Source: Nymphaea colorata (taxonomy: Eukaryota; Streptophyta; Magnoliopsida; Nymphaeales; Nymphaeaceae). Taken from it: a DNA stretch of 64,000 nucleotides. Below are positions 1 through 10,898 of this stretch, one piece after another. The notes beneath the pieces were generated by a model. It was not told where the DNA came from. It searched no databases and saw only the letters and a list, made by a program, of their open reading frames with translations. Position numbers and translations under genes: made by a program. The number at the start of each line of letters is the position of its first letter. Within the stretch, counting starts at the first letter, position 1. The stretch spans positions 9,188,001-9,252,000 of the forward strand of contig NC_045150.1 of NCBI RefSeq assembly GCF_008831285.2. Reading direction: 5' to 3'.

Positions 1-1
1 A

Positions 2-1834
2 GGGGTCACGGTGGATGCTCAGCCCATTGTTGCCCGGGATCACTTGTTTGGCCAGGTTTATGTTAGAAAGGAAAAAGCTACAGTGGAATATGTTGGTGAT
101 GAGGATAGAACCAATCCCAATCCTGTGATCTCCCCGGATGACCCAAGTCCATCGAATGAAGAGCTCCCCATTGCTGTGCGCAAAGGCACCAGGTCATGTA
201 CTTCTCACCCTATTCAGAGATTTGTTTCTTATGCTAAGCTCAGTACAAATTACAAATGTTTTATCACAACCTTATCCAAAGTTGTTATTCCCAGGTCGGT
301 GGATGATGCTAAGGATGATCCCAAGTGGTTACATGCTATGACAGAGGAGATGGGTGCGTTAGCTAAGAACAAAACATGGGAAGTTGTTGATATCCCTAAA
401 GGGACACACTTAGTTGGCTCTAAGTGGGTTTACAACGTGAAGTACAAACCTGATGGCACTGTAGATCGATATAAAGCTCGTTTGGTTGCAAAGGGGTTCA
501 GCCAGAAGTATGGGATCGACTATCTTGAGACCTTTGCCCCTGTTGCAAAGTTGAAGACCGTGAGGGTTATTCTTGCTCTTGCTGTGCACAGGAAGTGGCG
601 CATGGACCAGCTTGATGTTAAAAATGCGTTCTTGAACGGCCATCTGGAGGAAGAAGTCTATATGAGCATGCCTCCCGGGTATGTTCAAGAGGGAAAATGT
701 TGTCACCTCAAGAAAGCTTTGTATGGCTTGAAGCAGTCGCCTAGAGCTTGGTTTGAGAGACTAAGGATCGTTATGAAGTCTACTGGGTACAAGCAAGGAA
801 ATGGAGATCATACCCTATTCATAAAGCAGAGAGGTGGTCTGGTGAGTCTTCTCCTTGTCTACGTTGATGATATGATTGTCACTGGCAGTGACGAAGAAGA
901 AAACAGAAAGATGAAGGAGAGATTAGCTAAAGAATTCGACCTCAAGGATCTGGGTAAGCTGAGATACTTTCTGGGGATAGAGATTGCTCGATCAGAGACA
1001 GGGCTGGTTATGAATCAAAGGAAGTACACTCTTGACTTACTAAAGGAGACAGGCAAACTTGGTTGTAGGCCCTATCTTACTCCTATAGAGTCGGGAACTA
1101 AGATAAGTATCAAGACGGGCACTATTCTGGATGAGGAAGGAAAAGGGCGATATCAGAGGCTAGTAGGTAAGCTTATCTATCTTACTCTAACTCGCCCTGA
1201 TATCACGTATGCGGTAAATGTGCTAAGTCAATTTATGCATGCTCCCACGGATTGTCACTGGAAGAGTGCAGAAAGAGTGTTGGGATATCTAAAGAATGAC
1301 CCAGGAAAAGGACTGTTGTATGCTCGACAAGACAAACTTACTATTGAGGGCTACTCAGATGCAGATTGGGCAGGTTGCACTGACACAAGGAGGTCTACTA
1401 CAGGGTATTGTATCTTTCTTGGAGGTAACCTAGTTGTTTGGAGAAGTAAGAGGCAAGAAGTATGTTCGAGGTCTAGTGCTGAGGCTGAGTACAGGGCTGT
1501 TGCAATGGGGGTTACAGAGATGCTGTGGCTGAAGATTCTTTTGACTGATATTGGTGTGGAACTGGGAGATAAAATGAAGATGTACTGTGACAACAAGTCT
1601 GCGATTAATCTTGCCAATAATCCAGTTCTACATGACATGACCAAACATGTGGAGATTGACCGTCATTTTATCCAGGAACGCATTGACTCAAAGGAGCTGA
1701 TTCTGCCATATATGAAGTCTGAAGATCAAGTTGCAGACGTCCTAACTAAAGGGCTTTGTACTTCTTCATTCGAAAAGAATGTTAGCAAGCTTGGCATGTT
1801 TGACATGTATGCCAAGCTTGAGGGGGAGTGTTAG
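2..1834 (+). CDS. Ty1/copia retrotransposon Pol fragment (reverse transcriptase and RNase H), 5' cut by window edge
   Basis: The frame is open from base 2 with no real start; the first methionine-like codon is a GTG, so the polyprotein continues to the left and gag, protease and integrase are outside the window. About 610 residues remain. The RVT_2 reverse transcriptase begins near residue 105 and carries the copia signatures KWVYNVKYKPDG, the FAPVAK block, QLDVKNAFLNG, ALYGLKQSPRAW and the catalytic YVDD near residue 287. RNase H follows, with SDADWAG near residue 451, SSAEAEYRA, YCDNKSA and KHVEIDRHF. The product would copy the element's RNA into DNA in virus-like particles. No frameshift or stop interrupts it, which suggests a fairly recent insertion. 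The stop codon TAG overlaps the first bases of the 3' LTR. The domain order (RT then RNase H at the C-terminus) fits copia and not Ty3. Confidence 0.95.
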   Translation, partial: GVTVDAQPIVARDHLFGQVYVRKEKATVEYVGDEDRTNPNPVISPDDPSPSNEELPIAVRKGTRSCTSHPIQRFVSYAKLSTNYKCFITTLSKVVIPRSVDDAKDDPKWLHAMTEEMGALAKNKTWEVVDIPKGTHLVGSKWVYNVKYKPDGTVDRYKARLVAKGFSQKYGIDYLETFAPVAKLKTVRVILALAVHRKWRMDQLDVKNAFLNGHLEEEVYMSMPPGYVQEGKCCHLKKALYGLKQSPRAWFERLRIVMKSTGYKQGNGDHTLFIKQRGGLVSLLLVYVDDMIVTGSDEEENRKMKERLAKEFDLKDLGKLRYFLGIEIARSETGLVMNQRKYTLDLLKETGKLGCRPYLTPIESGTKISIKTGTILDEEGKGRYQRLVGKLIYLTLTRPDITYAVNVLSQFMHAPTDCHWKSAERVLGYLKNDPGKGLLYARQDKLTIEGYSDADWAGCTDTRRSTTGYCIFLGGNLVVWRSKRQEVCSRSSAEAEYRAVAMGVTEMLWLKILLTDIGVELGDKMKMYCDNKSAINLANNPVLHDMTKHVEIDRHFIQERIDSKELILPYMKSEDQVADVLTKGLCTSSFEKNVSKLGMFDMYAKLEGEC

Positions 1835-2131
1835 AATATGTTGCTGTGGGAACCGGATCCATTCCTGGACCCGGTTCTATGGGGCGCGGGTACCGAGGCG
1901 GGCTCGGTACCCTAGGCGGCTTCTCCTCTCTTCCTCTATATATTGTCACTTGTGTTTAGTGTTGAATTAAGTGAAATATAATTTTCTCTCTCCTAGGGTT
2001 GCGGTGTGCCCCTAGGTCAGAGCCTCCCCGTGGTTTTTCACCTCTTTCTGAGGTTTTCCACGTAGATTGTGTGTTCGTTCTCCACTCTCTCTCTTTGTGG
2101 TTCGTGTTTCTACACTATTTTACCTTAAACA
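1829..2131 (+). mobile_element. 3' LTR of the copia element
   Basis: It starts TGTTAGAATATG directly after a purine-rich polypurine tract (TTGAGGGGGAG, 1818-1828) and ends TTAAACA, giving the canonical TG...CA ends and a length of 303 bp. A TATATATT stretch near 1936 could be the LTR TATA box. The 5-bp target duplication would be GTGAA (2132-2136), but the left flank and 5' LTR lie outside the window, so this is not verified. The LTR lies antisense to the neighbouring LPAT2 gene. Confidence 0.82.
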
Positions 2132-2754
2132 GTGAAAAACAACTAAAGCACAAATAAATGACAATAATAATGAAAGCATTTGAGCTGATGATTGGACCAA
2201 AAGTCGAGCATAGTGGACTGTGGATACCTCAGGAAGGGAGGGGTGGGGGGGTGTGTTGACAACCCAAAAAGCAGGTAATGAGGCACACAGATATAAAGAA
2301 TTCTTTGGCAAGAGGGTGTCGTAAACAACATAAAGACAAATCTAAGAGGTTATAGAAAGGGAGATACAAGTTGATTGGTTAGTAGATTGATTTTATGAAC
2401 ACTAGGAGCCAACTTTTGCTTGTTGGGAAGCTTGATTATCGATGCTGGTATGGGTTTATCTTCAGCTTGAAGGGAAAACAGAAAAAAAAGAAAGAAACAG
2501 TGAAGGAAAAACATAGACCTAGGGTGCAACATAGGTAAAGAAGACTTAAAAATTACTTACAGACTATGTATCGCTGGTATTACACTAAGCCGGGATGAAT
2601 GCAATTAAGGCTGTAACATGTAGCCCAAACTTCCAGCATGAACACCATTGAGAAAAATGTATCACATTGCAAGAAGATTTTGTAAATCTATTTGTTTGTT
2701 ACCTATTAAAGCTAAGTTTTAGAACTCATGATTATAATGAAGTTTTCGTCTTAC
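2132..2754. other. Intron-like sequence downstream of LPAT2 exon 8
   Basis: No exon, RNA gene or repeat was recognised here. It lies between the copia 3' LTR and the 5' splice site after the last LPAT2 exon seen, so it reads as part of an LPAT2 intron (more than 2.7 kb including the retroelement). The next LPAT2 exon, expected to begin with a VHVHIK-type block, is not present. Confidence 0.5.
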
Positions 2755-5383
2755 CACAGACGGCTTCCTTGCCAAAATATTGAGCATTGTGGGTGCAGGT
2801 TGACCACGAGGAACAGCCACAGTGACATCATAAATAGCAGGTACAAAGGAACGTATGGTGTTTATGGTTGACACAAATCCCTGAACTCAACATAAAATAC
2901 AACAGATAAATAAAATGAAATTTGCATTGCCATGTTTGACAACTATTCCTTCAAAAGAAAATAAATATAATGTACTTTGAACAGAAAATTGTAAAATACG
3001 GGAGGATATTTCTCATTATAAGCTAACAGTACAAGTTAACGTGCCATGAGAAAAATAGGCAAATTTAAAGAATCTTATTACTAGAGACATCCAATGCATG
3101 TACCATATGAAACATAAATGTTAATTAACTATGAAGAGATCACTAAGTTAGGACTTAAACTCTAGACTGACTTCCTGCTTGAAAGCAATTCACATTTTTA
3201 AGGGTCATCACATTTCCTATTAAGAGAAAGCACGAGAAGCAACATAAGAGTTCTTAAAGGGTCTGATAAAATAATGAGAATCATGAGAAACTCAGGAAAT
3301 TCTTAAAGCATAAAAGATTGAGTTTTATCGGGATTTTCAGTGCATAAGAAAGGAGACCTTTGTTCGAGGAACTAGTGTATTTCTAGGAACTGGTAGTCCT
3401 GCAGTCATTGCATATTGCTGAGCTGCTAAAAGTTTTTCCTGGGTGAATCGTGTTCCTTCAACAAAAAGAGCTAACCAAAAAGGCTGAGGAAAATCTTCCA
3501 ACATTTGCAATCCAGCCTGCAGTTGTGAAGAACGTAAACCATGGAATTAGTAAAGATATGTGCATACAAAAAGCTAAGTTTATCACTACTTTTACCTGCT
3601 TAGATTAAGTAATGGTTTATTACCTTCAATGTGGCTTGGTCCTTTGCCCAGCTTCTCTCAAGGAAAACATATTCGGAAAAGAACATTGACCATCCAAAAA
3701 CCTACACATGTCAAACATGCTTGATGGAACGAATTAGTGCCTGGAAACATATGGAATACTATCAGTCAAGCATTCGTTATTCCAAAAGAACTTTCCTTTC
3801 TCCAAAACCACAAATACTACCGTATGACTACTACTGCTACTGATGCTGTTGTTATTGTTGCCACTGTCACCAATGAGGTACATCAGTCTCGAATTTTTTT
3901 TAGTCCAAATATGGCGTTCATGTTCTGCTGTGACAGCCACTAGGTTGAACCAGCCCAGAGATTGAGATTCGGAAAAGTTTGGTTCAACAGCCATATAACT
4001 GGCTGAGCAAGGGGCATATAACACAGAAGAGTTTTGTACAAACAAAAGTATAGAAAGGCTAATAATTCACTGCAATTGACAAACTATAGACTCAAAAATG
4101 ACACAAAGAAAGGGGTACCAGACGCCAGACTTACCGGAAGAAATTTTGAAGACTTCTTCATGACAGCAAGTGCACTTCCAAGACAGCCTGAGCGCTACAA
4201 TGAGAAGATCAAGTCAACACGTTCCGTAACTTAGAGCAGTCATCCCCATTGTATTGAAAGCAAAAAGAAACCATATCCTACTACAATATAACTAACAAGC
4301 TCTTCTATTTATCTCATAAAGAAACAGTGTGCAAGCTAACTATTAAAAGGTGACTGTCAGAAATTTACCTGGGCTAAAACCCATCCAACAAGCCAATCGA
4401 CATCACTTCTATGATTAGACATGACAAGAGCATGCTCCTTACCTGAAACATTATACATGGCAAACATGGCATTAGTGCATCTGCACTCCCATAAACACAA
4501 GGGATGCAAATAAAGTAAATGAATAAAAATATTATCACCCACCCATAGCTTGTAATGTAACATAATCAGTATACACTTGAACCTGGACAGCCAGCAGAAG
4601 AAAATAGTCACTGATCATGAGGCTTGTGTTGACCAATTATCACATTAAAGAAGTATTTATTCTGTTCGGTAACTGTGAATTGAATGAAGGCAACAGGGGA
4701 TATATAACAAATTAAATTCCTGCTATACAGGAACGTCGCAATGTGCTAGCTAGGACGTGTTTTCAGTGGCGACCAGGTGAACTCCTTCTAGACATAATTG
4801 CAGGTGTTTGAATCCTTTTTTTCTTATTTCCCGAGAAGCGCTTTGAAGTGTATTGCTACAGATGAAAGCTTGAATATTTTATCAAGCTCCAGTATACCAT
4901 GAGGCATTGATTCTTGTCTGGAAAAATACATATGGAGACTTTCATTGAGTACACTTGTCAGGGGTTCTCTCTGCTAATAACCAGAGTCCATTTAGAAGGC
5001 TATAAACGTATGCACAAGGAATACCTGGTGAACGGACACTCAACAAGCAACATGAAGAGCTGGAACGTAACGAGGTAGAGTAGGAATGCAGTATTGAACA
5101 AGCAAATCACCTTATTGGAAAAGTGTTTCATGCGAAGTACTGTATTTAGGAACTCCAGTACCTGAACTTAATTTCTTAAGGAACTGCTCGTCTTATCTAT
5201 TTGAGACATAGTCGCTAATTAATGAAAGGACTCGGAAGCTAAACGAGATGGAGAAGCAGGGAATCCATGTTTTTAGAATTATTACATTCATGTCTTGGAA
5301 AATGTATTAGCTTAGACGATGGCATCTGGTGAAGCAGTGCAAACAGCAGAGGCGGATTCCCTCGTAGTAGTAGTAGCAGCAGT

Positions 5384-5419
<36 letters not shown>

Positions 5420-5899
5420 TAAATCCTCCCCACCAATCAAAAAGCCACACCACCTCCAACCACAGCAGCTCAGCGAGAACTCGATTGATCCTCCTGTGCA
5501 ACCTTTTGGAAAATGGGCGGAAGGAAAGATAGCAAATGGCCTGAAACAAGAATTGAAAGGAAGCATGAATACTTGCACGCATACCCGCGTGCATTTGTGA
5601 ACAAAACGGAAAAGAACTCCCACGAAATGTATGCAATTCCTGCTTCTCATATCATGTTCACAGCCTTTGATTCGACACAAACAAGAAAATTTAAAATTGT
5701 ATCCGGTAAAAGAAGCCAAAAACAAACTAATCAACCAACGAACAAGATAAGCAGATCTACCAACAGACTCTGTCTGTCTGTCTGTGTGGATACCAACATT
5801 AGACAAGAAAGATGGTACCTGTAAAAGATTGATAACGAGTCCGGAAAGAAGAAAAAGAAGGCCGATCGGGACAATGGCCACAGCTGCCAAGAGAGCCAT
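2755..5899 (-). CDS. LPAT2: 1-acyl-sn-glycerol-3-phosphate acyltransferase (LPAT2-type), C-terminal exons missing
   Basis: Eight exons on the minus strand join in frame: 5819-5899, 5418-5540, 4543-4582, 4369-4442, 4135-4194, 3624-3701, 3358-3516, 2755-2880, giving 247 residues. All introns are GT-AG. The ATG at 5897-5899 is followed by a hydrophobic N-terminal membrane segment. The catalytic NHRSDVDW box (H92, D97, HX4D) and the substrate-binding EGTR motif (about residues 172-175) are intact. The enzyme acylates lysophosphatidic acid at sn-2 to phosphatidic acid in the endoplasmic reticulum; exon phases and the order of motifs match plant LPAT2/LPAT3. Family members are about 380-390 aa, so roughly 140 C-terminal residues with the last membrane segments are absent. 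The final exon ends at a good donor (GTAAGA), so the rest probably lies left of the window beyond the copia insertion; a gene broken by the insertion is the alternative. The donor after exon 2 is unusual (GTCTCT, in a CT microsatellite). Confidence 0.9.
5386..5416. repeat. (GA)n microsatellite at LPAT2 intron 2 donor
   Basis: About 15 GA units. On the gene strand they read as (CT)n directly following the G of the splice donor, so the repeat forms the first bases of the intron. Confidence 0.9.
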
Positions 5900-7696
5900 C
5901 TTTCTGCACCGTGCACTAAAGATCTAAGAATTTCAGAGGAAAAACCAACGACTGACCACAATGAAGAGATGAAGATTGAGAGATAGAAAGGGGAGCGGGG
6001 GTGGTGGTGGGGAAGGGAGAGAGAGGGAGTATCGTTGTAGTTGTCTAAGTTTTTTTTGGAATGCTCAGCCGCAGATATAGGAGAGGAGAACCCTCCACGA
6101 CCTCGTTAACCACCTCAACTACCAAATGAGGAGACCACCTCGTTTCTTAACCCCCCCAACGGCTAAATTTCACCCCCATTTCCTAGCTCCCGAATGCCAA
6201 CTTCAAATGTGTGTTTAACTACCAAAGAATTGCAATCGTCTCGCCAACCACACGCTGCAACTCAGGAATTTGAATACCTCAGTACGACAGATACATAAAT
6301 TTCCTTGTTGATATGATTCTCACAAATTGGTCATTACAGTGATATTTTTTTTTCTGTACCCAGTTTTGAAACTCTCGCGTCTGATGCAAATTGATGCAAC
6401 ATTTGGGACTTCATCATAATCCCGTGTTTTGGAGTTTCAGTATCTTCATTTTTCTTCTAATGAGCAAACTGTTATTTTAGAGCACGACACCAGATGAGGC
6501 TAAGTTTAACCTGCCATAACTATATTTGGAAGAGCTGTCTCTACGCAAGATCAATCATCTGGTGAAGATCAGACACCCATTTGAGAGATTTTAACATTTA
6601 CTGATGGGATTTTACTGTAGGAAAATGCAGATTGTCCCATGTGGGTCAAAAGATCAATGCCTAATTGGAATATTCCCTTTTCTCCCTTGCCTTTTCTTTT
6701 GGTTCTTCTGAGAGAACCATTCCATAAGACTTGTGGGCACATGCCATCTTAGCTGGTAACAGATCAGCACGCTTTGTGGATTAATCGATCCCAACTGTTG
6801 TAGATCTGGATTTAACCAGTTATTTGGAACAACACTTGATAGGAGAAATCTCCATGTTCTTCTTCATTTTTCTCAATTTTGTTTTTCCATTGGCAGCACC
6901 AGATTAAATGGAATAGACCATACAGTGAATCAGCGAAACTTGTAACTTTATGTACTTAAAAAATAAATTAAATATATAATAAAAACCCTAAAAAACAATT
7001 ACAAATAATTGGGAAATAGAGCATGGCATGAATCAAATCCATTTACCACCAACTCTATTCAAATCAGCTCAATTCGAGCCGATTTTTGCACTGCTGCTTC
7101 CTGGCCATGACATCACATGTTATATTTCAAGATCATTGCCAAATAGTATTTGTCCATACATCTCACATTTCACCAAAAGACATTTCCTTGGATTGCCAAG
7201 ATCGGGATCAATTCAGATCTATGGCTAATTCTCATATACGATGCACGGAAAAAGAGAGACAAGGATGAAACATAGTTTTGTTCAACTTGGGGTCAGTGGA
7301 AACAAAGACAAACACATGCATGGCTGTCATCTTAAATGAAATCCAAGTTTTATGATGATGCCACACCAACATCATGATCCGACATGATCCATGTGAATTC
7401 CACTACAATACTTTAGCATTCATCATCGTCTTCAACCATGTTCTAAATGACATAATGCAATGTTTGTCAGCATCTACATAGCATGTTCAAGTAAGTTACA
7501 GGCCCCACCAGCCAATAGAAGCTCTGCTTCCCTAGGCACCTGGTTTTGGAGAATTTTAAGTTGGAAGAGAGGAAACGGGATTTGGACATTCAGTTCAAAG
7601 ATAATCTCAACATCCAGTGTTAGCTTTGCACTAAGAGGGTACATTAAAGCATTAGGACGCTGGATCTACATATTGAACTTGACTCTATTACTAACT

Positions 7697-7892
7697 ATGT
7701 TTGGATGGAGGGAAAGAGAGGGAAAGGAATGGCTGGAAGGGAAAGGAAAGGGAGGGAAGGGAAGGGAAGGGAAGGAACATCCATTCCTTTTCCTTCCAAT
7801 CTCTCAATTTTCAGAGGGATTGAAATTACATTAAAAACCCATTTCATTCTCCTCTCCTTCTTTTCCTTTCATTTGCATCCAAACACATTTAT
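7697..7892. mobile_element. MITE-like element with TATGTTTGGATG termini
   Basis: The left end TATGTTTGGATGGA and the right end TGCATCCAAACACAT are inverted copies about 190 bp apart. The interior is purine-rich on the left (AAGGGAAGGG tracts) and pyrimidine-rich on the right, so the whole can fold back. There is no coding capacity. The target duplication is unclear, so the superfamily is not assigned. Confidence 0.4.
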
Positions 7893-8261
7893 TAGTTCCC
7901 ATTTCCTTTATAATTAGTCATTCAAACACAGGAAAGAACTTTCTTTCCATTCCTTTCTCTCCTTCTTCCTCTGTCCTGTAACAGTGAAGAACAAGCTTAA
8001 AAAGCTAATTTGGGTGCTTAGTATGATAGATCTGAATTTGCCTCACAACCGGTGTTTCTTTTTTTTTTTTGGGTTTATATTATGAAAAACTGCACTGGAG
8101 TTGAGAGACTTTATCACTTGCCCAACAACATAAAACATCAAAGCTAGTGCTTCTTCTACTCTCATGGCTTATGCCTGTTTAGACTTATGCAGAGGGTCGA
8201 AACCGAACAATTGGTTTTTTACCAACTACTGACCCAACCAGTTATGTCAAATTCCTTAGAG

Positions 8262-8605
8262 GTAGTTTGGCAACAGGGACACTTTACTTTGTGAGTATCT
8301 CAATAATCTGCTTTAAAAGTTAATGGAACAATAGTTCCAACGTACAATGAACCGACCTCAAGCTTTAGGCCAAATTCATAGGACCTTCGTAAAGTCTCTT
8401 TGTTCCATAAATCTATTGTTACTGTTACTAAATGACCACTAAAGGTTGTTAACAGGAGGACACTCTACTCTGCAAGTGTCTTATGAAATTACCCAAAAAA
8501 ATGTGCCATATATACAATACATTAGTTCTAGTGTTTCATAAATCTATCTCATTTTTTGGGCAGATTCATGAGACACTCACATAATGTCTCTAATGTCAAA
8601 CACTC
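8262..8605. mobile_element. MITE-like element with about 50-bp imperfect terminal inverted repeats
   Basis: The left arm (TAGTTTGGCAACAGGGACAC..., ending near AATCTGC) matches the reverse complement of the right arm (AGTGTTTGACATTAGAGAC..., ending near AATCTGC). Flanks share a short CTTAG, a possible remnant of a target duplication. Sequence of the same family recurs around 55420-55550. Confidence 0.5.
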
Positions 8606-10178
8606 TCTTAGGCCCTCATTGTGGGCCTAATATGCACGCAAAATGATATAAAGAAATAAGCTTCGTTGGATGGAACTCAACTATAAATGCCCGTAAAGAT
8701 TTCTTGAAAATATTCCTCAACTCAAAATTGTTTTCAATCTTATTCTTAGAATATTATGTAAAGCGCATCTCTTGGCATGCAAAAGAGCCAAAGGACATCC
8801 TAAGAAGGTTACAAGGCATATAATGGGTCATCATGTAAGAGTATGGTTTTCATGTGTTGCGGAGATAAATGGCAATATGACAAGCTGAGCTAACAAGATC
8901 TTAAGCATTCAGATTTGGATTAAGACCTAAATTCTTAAACTAAATCTAGATTATAGTAGAAAAAGATTTGACATGCATATGCAATGAATATCGGACCTTT
9001 CTCGAATCCCAGTATGATCTCAGAGTCCAATTGGATTTGGTTGTTAAACCGCGTACTTAATCCTATTAGTAATGGGATCCAATATCTAATTAGATGGTTT
9101 AAGATCCGGGTCCCTAATGAAGGTTACTGCTTACCCAGAGAGAGAGAGAGAGAAAGAAGAAGAGGGGAAAAAAGCCGATCTACTTAACCTCCATAATGAC
9201 ACCCCTAGTCTCAATCTCAACATTCATACCGGTTTCTTACCCGTAAGAGAGGGAGATTTAAGCTAACCTACCTCAAAAAGCCTTTGGAAGCCGACTGATG
9301 GTAGGGAGAACTCTTTCATTTAACTGGCAGGGACATTTTAGTCATTTCAAACGTATAACATATGGTCCCTTCTTAAGGATCATAACATATATAACCTGTT
9401 AAACCAATAAAGTTAAGAAGAAATGAGATCTACAGTTCTTGCACTAAAAAAATACAAAAAACATATTGAAAGGGAAAATGGGCAAATGACATTTGATGCC
9501 CCCAACACCTGAGTTAAGCTTTATGGTAAACATGATACTCGAGTTCAAAGATGTATACCATATAGTAAACCTTGAATACACAAGGGTATAGCTTTAATTT
9601 TATGCAAAAGACAGATTCCCTAAATAAACAACAAAAAAGTTTTAACGAAATTTTCTAAGCCAAACTATTTTTACTTGTTGCGGTAGCATTCATGATATGT
9701 GTGTTATGTTTTGATGGTAGATAATTCAAAATGAAAAGAGAACATTAGTGGTCGACAAAAAATATTATCTGATATTAGTGGAAATGATGAACTTGTAATA
9801 TATTGTCCCGAGTAGCACAAACTATAAGCAAAGTTGCTTTGAAAGAAATAGCTAGAAATTTTTGACTGAGGTGCACCGTAATCAATGTTAAACTCTTCAA
9901 ATACATGTAAAAAAATGTAAAAATGATTGACGGGCACCATATATAAACAAGTGAACGATTGGAGACACTAGTATATAAATAGACAAAATGGTTGGAGGCA
10001 ACCAACGTATAAATTAATACATTTTGTGAGGCCGTATGGGCAAACTGCCCACACACTCCCAGCTCCACACATGGTTAAATCCCTTATAATCCGTTTAATG
10101 AGGTCGATCAACCACTCAAATCAAAATTTTCAAAGCATGCACAGACCTGTAATCATTATTATTTAAGGGGCTTACCAT

Positions 10179-10898
10179 ATAGGGGTGAACACGAGCCGAG
10201 TCGAGCTCGAGTTGAGTCAACTCGAGCTCGGCTCGACAAATGAAACCTCAATCTCGACTCGGCTCAAGCTCGAAAATAGCTCGACGGCTCGAGCTCGACT
10301 CAACAATTATGTGTTGAGCTCAAGCTCGACTTGATTAAGACTCGACAAACTTGTTTGAATAGAATTGATATTTGTTGATGTCGAACTTGACAAACTCGTT
10401 TGAATAGAATTGATATTCATTGTTACGTGTTGAGCTCGAACTCGACAAACTAGTAGAATTGACATTCATTGTTACGTGTTGAGTTCGAACTCAATAAACT
10501 CGTTTGAATAGAATCGATATTCATTGTTACGCGTTGAGCTTGAGCTCGACAAACTCATTTGAATAGAATTGATATTCATCGTTATCGTTACGTGTTGAGC
10601 TCGAGCTCGACTCGATTAAGGCTAAAAAAAACTCGTTTGAATAGAATTGATATTCATCGTTACGTGTTGTGCTCGAGCTCATAAACTCGTTTGAATATAT
10701 CGACTTGATTAAGGCTCGGCACACTCGATTAAGGCTCGAGCGCAACTCAGCAGTTACGTGTTGAACTCGAATTCAACTTGATTATTTGAACGAGTAGACT
10801 CATAAACTCGAGCTCGACTCGTTAAGCAAATGAGTTGGCTCGAACTAATTCATGAGCCGAACTTTAACGAGTCGAGCTCGAGTCGTTGTTCAGCCCTA
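10179..10898. mobile_element. Non-autonomous hAT-like element with internal minisatellite
   Basis: The left end TAGGGGTGAACACGAGCCGA pairs with the right end, which reads TAGGGCTGAACAACGACTCG on the other strand. Flanking 8-mers CTTACCAT (10171-10178) and CTTACCAA (10899-10906) match at 7 of 8 positions, as expected for the 8-bp target duplication of hAT transposons. The interior is about seven irregular repeats built on a GAATAGAATTGATATTCAT core alternating with GAGCTCGAGCTCGA. No transposase frame is present, so movement would depend on an autonomous relative. Confidence 0.65.

Noticed and set aside
4740-4830. Box-B-like AGGTGTTTGAATCC in an LPAT2 intron, as a tRNA or SINE
   Set aside because: There is no matching box A at a good distance and no clover leaf; too weak to call.
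7460-7917. Open frames rich in Lys/Gly/Glu
   Set aside because: They arise from the purine-rich half of the fold-back element and have no family signature.
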